Assembly (NCBI GenBank): GCA_047602465.1
Contig: JASGHF010000002.1
Location: forward strand, 62,001-126,000
Direction: 5' to 3'
DNA: 64,000 bases
From: JADZAI01 sp047602465
Lineage (GTDB): Bacteria; Pseudomonadota; Alphaproteobacteria; Micropepsales; Micropepsaceae
Every line of letters starts with the position of its first letter. Position 1 is the stretch's first letter. Shown piece by piece: positions 26,998 through 34,826 of the stretch. The notes under the pieces are model-generated. The model saw nothing but the letters and a program-made list of their open reading frames with translations, ran no database searches and was not told the origin of the DNA. The position numbers were made by a program, and so were the translations under genes.

Positions 26998-28092
26998 ATG
27001 ACAGCGCCCTCCAAAGACGAAATAGCCTCAATTCTCAATGCGATACGTGACCCGGCGACGGGCCGCGGGCTGATCAACTCAGGCGTGCTTCAAGGTCTCG
27101 TCATCCAGGGCGGCAAGGCCGGTTTCATGCTCGATGTTCCTGCCGGGACGGCCGGGAACTACGAGCCGGTACGTGCCGAGGCCGAGCGCGCCGTCCGCGC
27201 GATGCCGGGCATCACCGCCGTCACGGCGGTCCTGACCTCGCATGGCGCTCCCGCCGCGAAGCCTGCCCCGCGCCCTGCCCCGGCGGGCGCGCAGGGCATT
27301 CCCGGCATCAGGCACATCGTCGCCGTCGCCAGCGGCAAAGGCGGGGTCGGCAAGTCGACCGTGGCGGCCAATCTGGCGCTGGCGCTGGCGGCGCTGGGTC
27401 AACGGGTCGGGCTGATGGACGCCGATATCTATGGCCCCTCGGTTCCGCATCTGCTCGGCATCACGGAGAAGCCGCACGCCGGACCGGACAAGCGGCTTCT
27501 GCCGGTCACCGCGCACGGCATCAAGGCGATGTCGATCGGCCTGCTGATCGACCCGAACGCCGCCGCCGTCTGGCGCGGGCCGGTGGCGACGGGCGCGCTG
27601 AACCAGTTGCTCGCACAGGTCGCATGGGACGATCTCGACATCCTTTTGATCGACATGCCGCCCGGCACCGGCGACATCCATATCAGCCTGACCCAGCGCG
27701 TGGCGCTGGCCGGCGCGGTGGTGGTCTCCACGCCGCAGGATGTCGCCCTGCTCGACGCCCGCAAGGGCATCACCATGTTCCAGAAGGTCTCGGTGCCTGT
27801 GCTGGGCATCGTGGAGAACATGAGCACCCATATCTGCTCCAATTGCGGCCACGAGGAGCATCTGTTCGGGCATGGCGGCGCGAGGCTGACGGCGGACGAA
27901 CTGGGCGTGCCGTTCCTTGGCGAGATCCCGCTTCATCTGGCGATCCGCACCGGCTCGGACGATGGCGCGCCGGTCGTCGCGGCCGATCCGGGCGGGCCTC
28001 AGGCCAGGCCCTTTTTCGACATCGCGGCGCGCGTGCTGGAGGGGCTGGACAAGGGTGCGGTCAAGCCGCCGCCGCGTATCGTCTTCGTCTGA
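26998..28092 (+). CDS. mrp: Iron-sulfur cluster carrier / P-loop ATPase Mrp (ApbC)
   Basis: This 364-residue ATPase binds and transfers Fe-S clusters. An N-terminal MIP18-type domain (1-82) precedes an Ala/Pro linker and the deviant Walker A SGKGGVGKS at 112-120. The IDMPPGTGDIH block and the cluster-binding CSNC pair (in HICSNCGHEEHLFGHGG) are intact. ATG 26998 has AGAGGG upstream; longer frames are antisense to hflK. A cupin gene follows by 28 bp, probably on the same mRNA. Confidence 0.95.
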   Translation: MTAPSKDEIASILNAIRDPATGRGLINSGVLQGLVIQGGKAGFMLDVPAGTAGNYEPVRAEAERAVRAMPGITAVTAVLTSHGAPAAKPAPRPAPAGAQGIPGIRHIVAVASGKGGVGKSTVAANLALALAALGQRVGLMDADIYGPSVPHLLGITEKPHAGPDKRLLPVTAHGIKAMSIGLLIDPNAAAVWRGPVATGALNQLLAQVAWDDLDILLIDMPPGTGDIHISLTQRVALAGAVVVSTPQDVALLDARKGITMFQKVSVPVLGIVENMSTHICSNCGHEEHLFGHGGARLTADELGVPFLGEIPLHLAIRTGSDDGAPVVAADPGGPQARPFFDIAARVLEGLDKGAVKPPPRIVFV

Positions 28093-28120
28093 CAACAAGA
28101 AGCATCAGGGAGAGAAGCCA

Positions 28121-28675
28121 ATGTCGTATCCGGGTTTTGAAGAGGCCATCCGCCGGGTGATCACCGGCGACGACAAGGACGGGAAGTCCGTCATCATCAT
28201 CGACGGTGCGCCGGGTGCGAGCATGGCGGAAGCCGGTCTCGGCGGCCTGCTGGATATCTGGGCCGACACGCATGGCCCGCTGGACCCCAAGGATCACACG
28301 CCCGCCAATCTGGAGCCGGTGAACCTGCATCCGCCCAAGGGCGGCGTGAAGGTGCGCTGGTTCGTGATCGAGCCTGCCCCCGCCGGCGTCCCCGCCGAGA
28401 TTATGAACAAGGCGACCAAGGACGCTTTCGCCCGCTTCCACGCCGCCGACGCGATCATCGACCAGACCCGCGCGCCCGGCATGCACGAGACGCACTCGAT
28501 CGACGTGATCTGCCTGATCAAGGGCGACGCCTCGCTGATCCTGGAAGGCGACGAGACCCGGCTGAAGCCCGGCAATATCGTGATCCAGCGCGGCACCAAC
28601 CACGCCTGGATCGCCCATGGCGGCCCGGCGCTGTTCCTGGCCGTGCTGATGGACCGGGAGCTGGTTAGGACTTAG
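28121..28675 (+). CDS. Cupin-domain protein
   Basis: The 184-residue protein carries one C-terminal cupin barrel: METHSIDVICLIKGDASLIL, LKPGNIVIQRGTNHAWIAHG. The usual first-motif metal ligands appear only partly (His at HETHS, Glu lost to Asp), so metal binding is uncertain. The first 90 residues form a beta/proline-rich lead-in typical of small-molecule-binding cupins of this size. A GGGAGAGAAG sequence precedes ATG 28121. It is 28 bp downstream of mrp. Function unknown. Confidence 0.8.
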   Translation: MSYPGFEEAIRRVITGDDKDGKSVIIIDGAPGASMAEAGLGGLLDIWADTHGPLDPKDHTPANLEPVNLHPPKGGVKVRWFVIEPAPAGVPAEIMNKATKDAFARFHAADAIIDQTRAPGMHETHSIDVICLIKGDASLILEGDETRLKPGNIVIQRGTNHAWIAHGGPALFLAVLMDRELVRT

Positions 28676-28850
28676 AGCCTATATCTGGTAGGCGCGGAAC
28701 GCCGAGCCACATCGTATCGTTTTCGCGTTTTTCGATGTTTTGCGTGAGACGCAGGATGTTGGGGTTCGAGGCTGCGCCGGACCACAACGACTCGTTTTCG
28801 CGTTTTCGGGTCGATTGAACGCACCTCCTGTCGCGCAGTCATTTGCGCGA

Positions 28851-28863
28851 TAGGAATATATAC
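28851..28863. repeat. AT-rich motif TAGGAATATATAC, copy 1
   Basis: This 13-bp word recurs exactly at 61383-61395. Flanks align further with small gaps (GCG...GA before; CCCCGCG after). Both copies lie between convergent genes. The role is unknown: remnant of a dispersed element, or a conserved 3'-end signal. Confidence 0.4.
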
Positions 28864-28890
28864 TACCCCGCGCCTGCCGCAAACCGAATC

Positions 28891-28919
28891 CTCATGGCCG
28901 CCCGTGAGGCGGCCATGAG
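28891..28919. terminator. 12-bp hairpin between convergent cupin and SMP-30 genes
   Basis: CTCATGGCCGCC and GGCGGCCATGAG pair perfectly around CGTGA, 14 bp beyond the minus-strand gene stop. No U-tract. The rest of the 257-bp gap holds two similar TCGTTTTCGCGTTTT words (near 28715 and 28795) and no gene I can support; a 67-codon minus-strand frame there is unconvincing. Confidence 0.5.
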
Positions 28920-28932
28920 GAAATAGCGTGGC

Positions 28933-29853
28933 TCACGCGTTGAAGTTCAGCCTGAGGCCGGCATTCGCCCAGGGCATCGAGATGAGTTTGCCCGAGCCGG
29001 ATAGCGTGATGTAGGCGGTCTTCATGCCCTTGCCGCCGAAGGCGATGTTCGTGACCAGAAGGTCGCCGAACTGCATCAGCGAGGTCAGCTTTACCTTGCC
29101 CTTGGGCGAAATGGTCGAGATGCCGCCCTGGAAGATGGTGGCGACGCAGACATCGCCGTTCGCCTGAACGGCGAGCGAATCGTAGAAGGCATAGCCCGGC
29201 GTCTGGCCGACATAGACGCCGCCGGGCAGGACGCCCGCACCCTTGGCGAGCTGGCCCGGCTTCTTGATCGGCGCGGCGTAGAGCCGGCCCGACAGCGTCT
29301 CGGCGTAATAGACGGTCTTCTCGTCCGGCGAGAGGCCGACGCCGTTGGGCGCCATGATCTGGTGGATCTGGGTCGAGATGTGGCTGCCGTCGATCCTGGC
29401 GTAGTAGAGCGCGCCCCATTCGCGGTGATCGTGGGTCGACTTGGCGTGATCGGTGAACCAGAAGCCGCCCTGCTTGTCGAAGACGAGATCGTTGGGGCCG
29501 CGCAGCGGCTGGCCGTCGACATGGGTGTAGAGCCGTTCGACCTTGCCGGTGGAGAGGTCGATGCGCTCGATGCGGCCGCCGTCATAGCTGGCGGGCTTGT
29601 GGCCGGGGATGGTGAGCTTGCCGGCCTTGTGCCACTCGAAGCCGCCATTGTTGCAGACATAGAGCGCGCCGTCGGGGCCGATGGCCGCGCCGTTCGGCCC
29701 GCCGCCGGGCGAGGCCAGAACCTGCTTCTTGCCGTTGGGTTTCACGCGCGTGATGTTGCCCGACTGGATCTCGACGAGGATGACCGAGCCGTCATCCATG
29801 ACGACGGGGCCTTCGGGGAATTTCAGACCGGACGCAATTTCGGTGATGGCCAT
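28933..29853 (-). CDS. SMP-30/gluconolactonase/LRE-family protein
   Basis: The 306-residue predicted six-bladed beta-propeller has family hallmarks: ASGLKFPEGPVVMDDGSVILVEI at the start, GPNGAAIGPDGALYVCNN, RGPNDLVFDKQGGFWFTD and APNGVGLSPDEKTVYYAET. The metal-site residues (Glu in FPEGP, Asn in GPND, Asn/Asp in NGVGLSPD) are present, so a Ca/Zn-dependent lactonase is likely. The substrate is not known and no sugar-catabolic genes are adjacent. No signal peptide. Confidence 0.85.
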   Translation of the reverse strand: MAITEIASGLKFPEGPVVMDDGSVILVEIQSGNITRVKPNGKKQVLASPGGGPNGAAIGPDGALYVCNNGGFEWHKAGKLTIPGHKPASYDGGRIERIDLSTGKVERLYTHVDGQPLRGPNDLVFDKQGGFWFTDHAKSTHDHREWGALYYARIDGSHISTQIHQIMAPNGVGLSPDEKTVYYAETLSGRLYAAPIKKPGQLAKGAGVLPGGVYVGQTPGYAFYDSLAVQANGDVCVATIFQGGISTISPKGKVKLTSLMQFGDLLVTNIAFGGKGMKTAYITLSGSGKLISMPWANAGLRLNFNA

Positions 29854-29940
29854 GATGTGAGGCGTCTCCCTGATCTCTTATGCGATTGTCAGCGGCGGCA
29901 CGTTAGGCCGATCATCGCGGCGCGCAAGCGGGAGAGCATC

Positions 29941-30411
29941 ATGGCGGACGAGTTCAAGGTCGCGGCGATCGGCCGCGTGCGGTCGGGCCGGAACGAGGCG
30001 ATCGACGATGGCTGGGACGCCATTCCGGTTCGCATCGAACTCGACCCCGACCAGTTCACGCCCGAGGCGCTGATGAGCCTCGACCAGTTCAGCCATGCCG
30101 AGATCGTCTATCTGTTCGACCGCGTGCAGGACGACCAGATCGAGCGCGGCGCGCGGCATCCGCGCGGGCGCACGGATTGGCCAAGAGCCGGCATCTTCGC
30201 CCAGCGCGGCAAGAACCGCCCGAACCGCATCGGCGTCACCGTCGCGGAGATCGTGAAGGTCGAAGGCCTGACGCTGACCCTCAAAGGCCTCGACGCCATC
30301 GAGGGCACGCCGGTGCTGGACATCAAGCCGGTGCTGTCCGGCTTCCTGCCGCGCGGGCCGGTGCGCGAACCCGAATGGGCGCGCGAGATCATGGCCGCCT
30401 ATTGGGGCTGA
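29941..30411 (+). CDS. TrmO-family tRNA (t6A37) N6-methyltransferase-like protein
   Basis: The 156-residue beta-barrel protein resembles TrmO (YaeB/UPF0066), which methylates t6A37 of tRNA-Thr. RHPRGRTDWPRAGIFAQRGKNRPNRIGVT is the family signature block, with LDQFSHAEIVYLF before it and LDIKPVLSGF after. It is shorter than E. coli TrmO (about 235 residues) and lacks the C-terminal extension, as many short homologues do, so its exact substrate is open. ATG 29941 is taken; longer frames are antisense. The last 13 bp overlap convergent folA. Confidence 0.82.
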   Translation: MADEFKVAAIGRVRSGRNEAIDDGWDAIPVRIELDPDQFTPEALMSLDQFSHAEIVYLFDRVQDDQIERGARHPRGRTDWPRAGIFAQRGKNRPNRIGVTVAEIVKVEGLTLTLKGLDAIEGTPVLDIKPVLSGFLPRGPVREPEWAREIMAAYWG

Positions 30412-30911
30412 TCGCGCTCAAGTATCCGGAACGTGAAGCCCGGCAGCGGCCCAAGCGCGGGGTGCGGCTGGGCGAAGGTCTGTTTCCAGTCGTCGGGCGA
30501 GAATTCGGGCATGAAGACATCGCCCTCGGGCGAAAGGCCGACGCTGGTGAGATAGATGCGGCCCGCGCGCGGCAGCGCCTCGGCATAGAGCGCCGCGCCG
30601 CCGATCACCACGATCTCCGGCGAGCCGGCCGCCGCCGCGATGGCGGCATCGAAGCTGGTCGCGACGCTGGCGTCATGCGCGATGAAGCCGCTGTTATGCG
30701 TGACGACGATGTTCTCGCGCTTGGGCAGCGGTTTGGCGGGCAGCGACTCCCACGTCCTGCGGCCCATGATGACCGGCTTCCCGAGCGTGTGCATACGGAA
30801 CCAGCGCATGTCTTCCGGGATGCGCCAGGGCAGCGCGCCCTTGTTGCCGATGACGCCGTTATTGGCGACGGCGACGATGAGCGAAATCAGCGGATCCTTC
30901 AGCGAGGTCAT
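30399..30911 (-). CDS. folA: Dihydrofolate reductase
   Basis: This 170-residue enzyme reduces dihydrofolate with NADPH. ISLIVAVANNGVIGNKGALPWRIPEDM holds the substrate-site Trp and Glu/Asp; KPVIMGRRTWESLP and EIVVIGGAALY are the NADPH-binding blocks. The start overlaps the GNAT stop by 4 bp (ATGA). It is third in thyA-GNAT-folA, pairing the enzyme that consumes dihydrofolate with the one that makes it. Length and motifs are normal. Confidence 0.95.
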   Translation of the reverse strand: MTSLKDPLISLIVAVANNGVIGNKGALPWRIPEDMRWFRMHTLGKPVIMGRRTWESLPAKPLPKRENIVVTHNSGFIAHDASVATSFDAAIAAAAGSPEIVVIGGAALYAEALPRAGRIYLTSVGLSPEGDVFMPEFSPDDWKQTFAQPHPALGPLPGFTFRILERDQPQ

Positions 30912-31399
30912 GTCTGTGCCATGTGTTTCAGCGCCTCGCCCTGAAGCCGGTACTCGGTCCAGCCCGCACTCGGGGCGGCGCCCATGCCTTGATAGAATTT
31001 GATCGCCGTCTCGTTCCAGTCGAGCACGGTCCACGCGAGCCGCTGTGCGCCGTGGCTGGCCGCGACCTGAGCCAGATGCGCGAAAAACGCCTTGCCGATG
31101 CCTTTGCCGCGATACGCATCGCGCACATAGAGGTCTTCCAGATGAATGCAGGGCGCAGCGCGGAACGATGCGTATGCCTGATACCACAGGCACACGCCCG
31201 CCGGATGGCCATCGACGAATGCGAGGTCGGCGTGGACCTTCTGCGTCTCGCCGAAGAAATCGCGCGCGACGATCGCCGGCGTCAGGTGAAAGAACTCCGG
31301 CGCGTCGAGCTTCTCGTACACCGCCAGTTCGTGCAGCAGCGTGAAAACCAGCCCGGCTTCGTCAGACGTCGAAGGCCGGATCGTCAACCCGTCGCTCAC
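30908..31399 (-). CDS. GNAT-family N-acetyltransferase
   Basis: The 163-residue protein has the GNAT fold with the acetyl-CoA loop RGKGIG in LYVRDAYRGKGIGKAFF (about 92-108) and C-terminal WNETAIKFYQGMGA. The overall pattern (LHELAVYEKL, CIHLEDLYV) resembles the spermidine/diamine acetyltransferase (SAT1-like) branch. ATGA overlaps at both ends tie it to thyA and folA translation, yet no link to folate metabolism is known. The substrate is inferred only weakly. Confidence 0.85.
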   Translation of the reverse strand: MSDGLTIRPSTSDEAGLVFTLLHELAVYEKLDAPEFFHLTPAIVARDFFGETQKVHADLAFVDGHPAGVCLWYQAYASFRAAPCIHLEDLYVRDAYRGKGIGKAFFAHLAQVAASHGAQRLAWTVLDWNETAIKFYQGMGAAPSAGWTEYRLQGEALKHMAQT

Positions 31400-32190
31400 A
31401 CCGCCACCGGCGCGGCGATGTGGGGGTGCGCCTCGTAACGCTCCAGTTTGAAGTCGTCATAGGTGAAGCTGAAGATATCGGTGATCGCAGGGTTGATCCG
31501 CATCGCCGGCAGCGCCTTGGGGGCGCGGCTGAGCTGCAGCGCCGCCTGCTCCAGATGGTTGGAATAGAGATGCGCGTCGCCCAGCGTGTGGACGAAGTCG
31601 CCGGGCTTCAGCCCCGTGACCTGCGCGATCATCATGGTCAGCAGCGCATAGGAGGCGATGTTGAACGGCACGCCGAGGAAGATGTCGGCCGAACGCTGAT
31701 AGAGCTGGCAGGAGAGCCTGCCCTCCGCGACGTAGAACTGGAACAGGCAGTGGCAGGGCGGCAGCGCCATCTTCTCCACGTCCGAAGGGTTCCAGGCGGT
31801 GACCATGAGCCGGCGCGAGTCCGGCGTGCGCTTGATCATCTCGATCAGATTGCCGATCTGGTCGATGGTCGAGCCGTCGCGCGCCGGCCACGAGCGCCAC
31901 TGATGGCCATAGACCGGGCCGAGATCGCCGCGCTCATCGGCCCACTCGTCCCAGATGCGGACGCCATTCTCCTTCAGATAGGCGATGTTGGTTTCGCCCT
32001 TCAGGAACCACAGCAATTCGTGGACGATGGATTTCAGATGCACCTTCTTGGTGGTGACCAGCGGGAAGCCTTCGCTGAGGTCGAAACGCATCTGGTGGCC
32101 GAAGACCGAGAGCGTACCCGTGCCGGTCCGGTCGGTCTTCTTGACCCCGGTCTTCAGCACCAGCTCCATCAGGTCGAGATATTGGCGCAT
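31396..32190 (-). CDS. thyA: Thymidylate synthase
   Basis: The 264-residue enzyme (same length as E. coli ThyA) methylates dUMP using methylene-tetrahydrofolate. DRTGTGTLSVFGHQMRFDL, the catalytic Cys in ALPPCHCLFQFYV and the dUMP-binding QRSADIFLGVPFNIASYALLTMM are intact. ATG 32190 (MRQYLDLM) is chosen over an upstream frame. It heads the thyA-GNAT-folA operon, with the tmRNA gene divergent upstream. Confidence 0.96.
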   Translation of the reverse strand: MRQYLDLMELVLKTGVKKTDRTGTGTLSVFGHQMRFDLSEGFPLVTTKKVHLKSIVHELLWFLKGETNIAYLKENGVRIWDEWADERGDLGPVYGHQWRSWPARDGSTIDQIGNLIEMIKRTPDSRRLMVTAWNPSDVEKMALPPCHCLFQFYVAEGRLSCQLYQRSADIFLGVPFNIASYALLTMMIAQVTGLKPGDFVHTLGDAHLYSNHLEQAALQLSRAPKALPAMRINPAITDIFSFTYDDFKLERYEAHPHIAAPVAV

Positions 32191-32579
32191 CCCCGCCCCT
32201 CGTGATTCGTAAGCAGCAGAGCCTAGCACCACTCTTCCCCAGGGCGGCTGGGGATAACCTTCAGCGCGTGGAAATGGCGGAATTCCGCCCCTGGTCAGAG
32301 GTGATGATTTTTCCTCTCCGACCCCTTATATTCATCGGTGCCGGGCTTGCCCGGCTATGGCGATAAACGCGCGTGTAATAAGCGGCTCGGACCCGGGGGC
32401 GGTACCCGGCGCCTCCACCAAGTGGACCTTACGAGGTGCAGTTGATGGGGGCGAAATAGCATCGACGGACGTGTAAAGACGTGGCTTTTGCTCCGAATGG
32501 TTCCGCGGTTATCGGGCCGTTGTTTAGGTGCCAACGACAATGAAATGGCCCTCGCTGCCTAATAGGTAAGCGCAGCCCG

Positions 32580-32614
32580 GAGGGAGCTGGGCAACAGAAT
32601 CCCTCCACCTAATT
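32580..32614 (+). repeat. 35-bp direct repeat in tmRNA 3' region, copy 1
   Basis: A GAGGGA...TCCCTC hairpin unit ending CCACCTAATT. It is identical over 35 bp to 32651-32685, and here the stem gains one G-C pair. It follows the tag stop by 15 bp and likely forms the coding-piece pseudoknot or stem. Confidence 0.85.
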
Positions 32615-32650
32615 CCACGGCCGGCAGCGACCGACCGCTTGAGACAAAAC

Positions 32651-32685
32651 GAGGGAGCTGGGCAACAGAATCCCTCCACCTAATT
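32651..32685 (+). repeat. 35-bp direct repeat in tmRNA 3' region, copy 2 (possible terminator)
   Basis: A perfect copy of 32580-32614, 71 bp downstream. The GAGGGA/TCCCTC stem is followed by CCACCTAATTTTTA, so this copy could end transcription. Thirty-six bases separate the copies. Confidence 0.85.
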
Positions 32686-32697
32686 TTTATCCAAGGC

Positions 32698-32784
32698 TGT
32701 CATGGTCGGCGAAGGCCGACCATCCACGGCTTTGACATCGACCGCCGGAAAGGCGTGGATGGTCCGCCTGCGCGGACCATGACA
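32698..32784. repeat. 87-bp palindromic (cruciform-forming) element
   Basis: TGTCATGGTC (32698-32707) and GACCATCCACG (32718-32728) are mirrored by CGTGGATGGTC (32754-32764) and GACCATGACA (32775-32784). Each arm is also a hairpin (GGTCGGC-GAAG-GCCGACC; GGTCCGC-CTGC-GCGGACC). The layout is that of paired REP-type palindromes. It lies between tmRNA and a small-protein gene. Confidence 0.7.
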
Positions 32785-32798
32785 ATCAGGGCGAAGAT

Positions 32799-32996
32799 GT
32801 GAGCGACGAACGCAAGATCGTGGACCTGAACAGCGCGCGCCGCGAACGCGAGCGCGCCGAGCGTGAAGCCGCGAAGGCGGCGAAGCGCGCCGCCGAGCCG
32901 CCGCGTGACGGCGTCCGCCCTGCCCTTTACTGGACCGTGGTCGTCGCGCTGATCTTCGCCCTGGCGGGCGGCTACACGCTGGTCGCCGCGATCTAG
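32799..32996 (+). CDS. Small single-span membrane protein
   Basis: The 65-residue protein has a charged helical N-terminal half (SARRERERAEREAAKAAKRAAE) and one C-terminal membrane helix (LYWTVVVALIFALAGGYTLV). It starts at GTG 32799, with GGGCGAAG upstream. The start MSDERKIVDLN loosely recalls DUF4169-type leaders, but the membrane helix differs. Its stop shares a CTAG with the convergent secreted-protein gene. Function unknown. Confidence 0.6.
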   Translation: MSDERKIVDLNSARRERERAEREAAKAAKRAAEPPRDGVRPALYWTVVVALIFALAGGYTLVAAI

Positions 32997-33400
32997 CGGC
33001 GAAGCTCCGGCTGCACGATGATGAGCTTGGCGCGCGGCGCATCGCCCGCCTGCGGCTCCTCGACCGCTTCTGCGGCAGATGCAGCCGCCGGTTTCGGCAG
33101 CGGCTTTTCCCAGTTGCAGAAGATGCGCTTGCCGATCTTCACGCGCCGGTCCGAGATGACGCGCGCGATCTTGCCGTCATTGCCCGCGCCGTCGAAGCGC
33201 ACCTCTCCCATGTCGAAATCGAGCCGGCCGGTGAAGGCGTCCGGCGTGTCGCCATAGCGGCCTGCGGCATCGACCGCGAAGCTGCTGCCGGTCTCGGTTC
33301 CGCCGGGCGTGCGGCATTTGTAGATGCCGGCGTCGAGCGACTCCGCAAAGGCGGGAGCGGCGAAAGCCGAGGCGGCGATGACGAGAATGATGGCGCGCAT
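32993..33400 (-). CDS. Hypothetical secreted protein
   Basis: The 135-residue protein has a clean signal peptide (MRAIILVIAASAFAAPAFA-ES) and a mature domain of about 80 residues with two Cys (YKCR and IFCNW) that may form a disulphide. It ends in an Ala/Glu/Pro tail. Pattern GIYKC...YGDT...FTGRLDFDMGEVRFDG suggests a small beta-barrel. No family is recognised. Convergent with the preceding membrane protein at a CTAG overlap. Confidence 0.65.
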   Translation of the reverse strand: MRAIILVIAASAFAAPAFAESLDAGIYKCRTPGGTETGSSFAVDAAGRYGDTPDAFTGRLDFDMGEVRFDGAGNDGKIARVISDRRVKIGKRIFCNWEKPLPKPAAASAAEAVEEPQAGDAPRAKLIIVQPELRR

Positions 33401-33459
33401 GGAAACGACTCCTTCCGCTGCCAGTCATAACGCCGCGCGCGGACGGGCGATCCCTGGAA

Positions 33460-34701
33460 TCAGGCGACGTCGTTAACGCGGGCGCGGCGGCGGATCTGCA
33501 GCGTGAACAGTCCGGCCATCGCGCACACGGCGCCGCCGCAGGTCAGCGTCAGCGGCACGCCGATATAGTGCGCCAGCGCGCCGGCCGCGAGCGAACCGAA
33601 GGGCATCATGCCCAGGAAGCTCATCGTGTAGTAGGCCATCACCCGGCCGCGCATCCGGTCATCGACCGCGTTCTGCACGATGATATTCGTGGTGCTGCCC
33701 TGGAGCATCAGGCAGAACGCGGTCGGCAGCACCACCGCCAGCGCGAACCAGTAATTCGTCATCAGCGACAGCACGACCATCCACAGGCCGAAGGCGATGG
33801 CCGCAAGCTCCGGCGCCTGGCGCAGCCGGTCGCCCGAGAGGCGGCTCATCGCGAAAGCGCCGAACAGCGCCCCGCCGCCCACCGCCGTCATCAGCAGGCC
33901 GTAGCCCGCCGAGTCGGCCCCCAGCGCCTCCTGCGCGAAGACGGGCATCAGCGTCAGATACGGCCCGCCCGCAAAGCTGGATGCCGCCAGCGCCAGCAGC
34001 GCCGCGCGTATCTCGCGATGGCCCGCGACATAGCGGAAGCCCTCGATCAGATCCTGCAGCGGACGCGAGACATCCTCCCGCCGCACCGATCTGGTCTGCA
34101 TCAGCGCAAGGCTGGTGATGACCGCGACATAGCTGGCCGCATTGATCGCGAAGCACCAGGCCTCGCCGACCGCCGCGATGGTGACGCCCGCGACCGAAGG
34201 TCCGACCACGCGCGCCATGTTGAACATGATCGAGTTGAGCGCGATGGCGTTCTGCAGATCGCCGCGCCCCACCATCTCCACCGTGAAGGACTGGCGCGTC
34301 GGCACGTCGATGGCGTTCAGCACGCCGTAGAACAGCGCCAGCGCCGCGACATGCCAGACCTCGGCGAGATCGGTGAAGGTCAGCACCGCCAGCGCGACCG
34401 CCTGGATCAGGAACCCGGTCTGGGTGACGAGCAGCAGCGTCCGGCGGTCCATCCGGTCGGCGATGGTGCCGCCCAGCGCCGAGAGAAAGAAGACCGGCCC
34501 CTGCTGCAGGAAGCCGATGAAGCCGAGCGCCAGCGGCGATCCGGTCAGGCGATAGACCAGCCACGCCTGGCCGATGATCTGCATCCACGAGCCCATCAGC
34601 GACAGCAGCTGGCCCGAAAAGAACAGCCGGTAGTTCCGGTGACGGAAGATGCTGCTGAGGGGCGCGCGCTCGGCGGGCGCTGGCGGTGAGTTGGATGGCA
34701 T
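33460..34701 (-). CDS. MFS transporter (EntS/MFS_3-like)
   Basis: The 413-residue protein has about 12 membrane helices. FRHRNYRLFFSGQLLSLMGSWMQ at the start, GGTIADRMDRRTLLL between helices 2 and 3, and RMRGRVMAYYTMSFLGMMPFGSL in the second half are typical of the MFS_3 branch, which includes siderophore and drug exporters. ATG 34701 (MPSNSPPAP) is preferred over a 28-residue longer frame. It is divergent from the OYE gene by 125 bp. Substrate unknown. Confidence 0.85.
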   Translation of the reverse strand: MPSNSPPAPAERAPLSSIFRHRNYRLFFSGQLLSLMGSWMQIIGQAWLVYRLTGSPLALGFIGFLQQGPVFFLSALGGTIADRMDRRTLLLVTQTGFLIQAVALAVLTFTDLAEVWHVAALALFYGVLNAIDVPTRQSFTVEMVGRGDLQNAIALNSIMFNMARVVGPSVAGVTIAAVGEAWCFAINAASYVAVITSLALMQTRSVRREDVSRPLQDLIEGFRYVAGHREIRAALLALAASSFAGGPYLTLMPVFAQEALGADSAGYGLLMTAVGGGALFGAFAMSRLSGDRLRQAPELAAIAFGLWMVVLSLMTNYWFALAVVLPTAFCLMLQGSTTNIIVQNAVDDRMRGRVMAYYTMSFLGMMPFGSLAAGALAHYIGVPLTLTCGGAVCAMAGLFTLQIRRRARVNDVA

Positions 34702-34826
34702 GGACGCCACCGGATAAACGCCCTCCGCCGCGCTTACGCAACGCTTCAGGGGGCCGGGGTGGACGAAATCCCCTTCACGTCGCATGTCACGGCGGCAACC
34801 AATTCAAGGGTTCCGGGGAAATCGCC

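Larger units (their letters stand above)
32340..32690 (+). ncRNA. ssrA: Two-piece (circularly permuted) alphaproteobacterial tmRNA
   Basis: The acceptor piece comes first: its T-arm CCGGG-loop-CCCGG (32393-32409) leads to CGCCTCC-ACCA ending at 32420. About 26 nt later the coding piece begins with GGGGGCG (32447), which pairs with CGCCTCC to form the acceptor stem. GCATCGACGG matches the conserved tmRNA 5' segment. The tag frame starts at GCC 32530 and encodes ANDNEMALAA with TAA at 32560-32562 and TAG next. A GCCGGG-CTTG-CCCGGC hairpin (32340-32355) marks the precursor 5' side, with TTATAT as a possible -10 at 32326-32331. The 3' end carries two copies of a 35-bp hairpin element, the second followed by TTTTT. 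Exact processing ends are not visible. It rescues stalled ribosomes with SmpB. Confidence 0.93.

Noticed and set aside
28679..28882. A 67-codon minus-strand frame between the cupin and SMP-30 genes
   Set aside because: No ribosome site or family similarity; it overlaps repeated words and the AT-rich motif.
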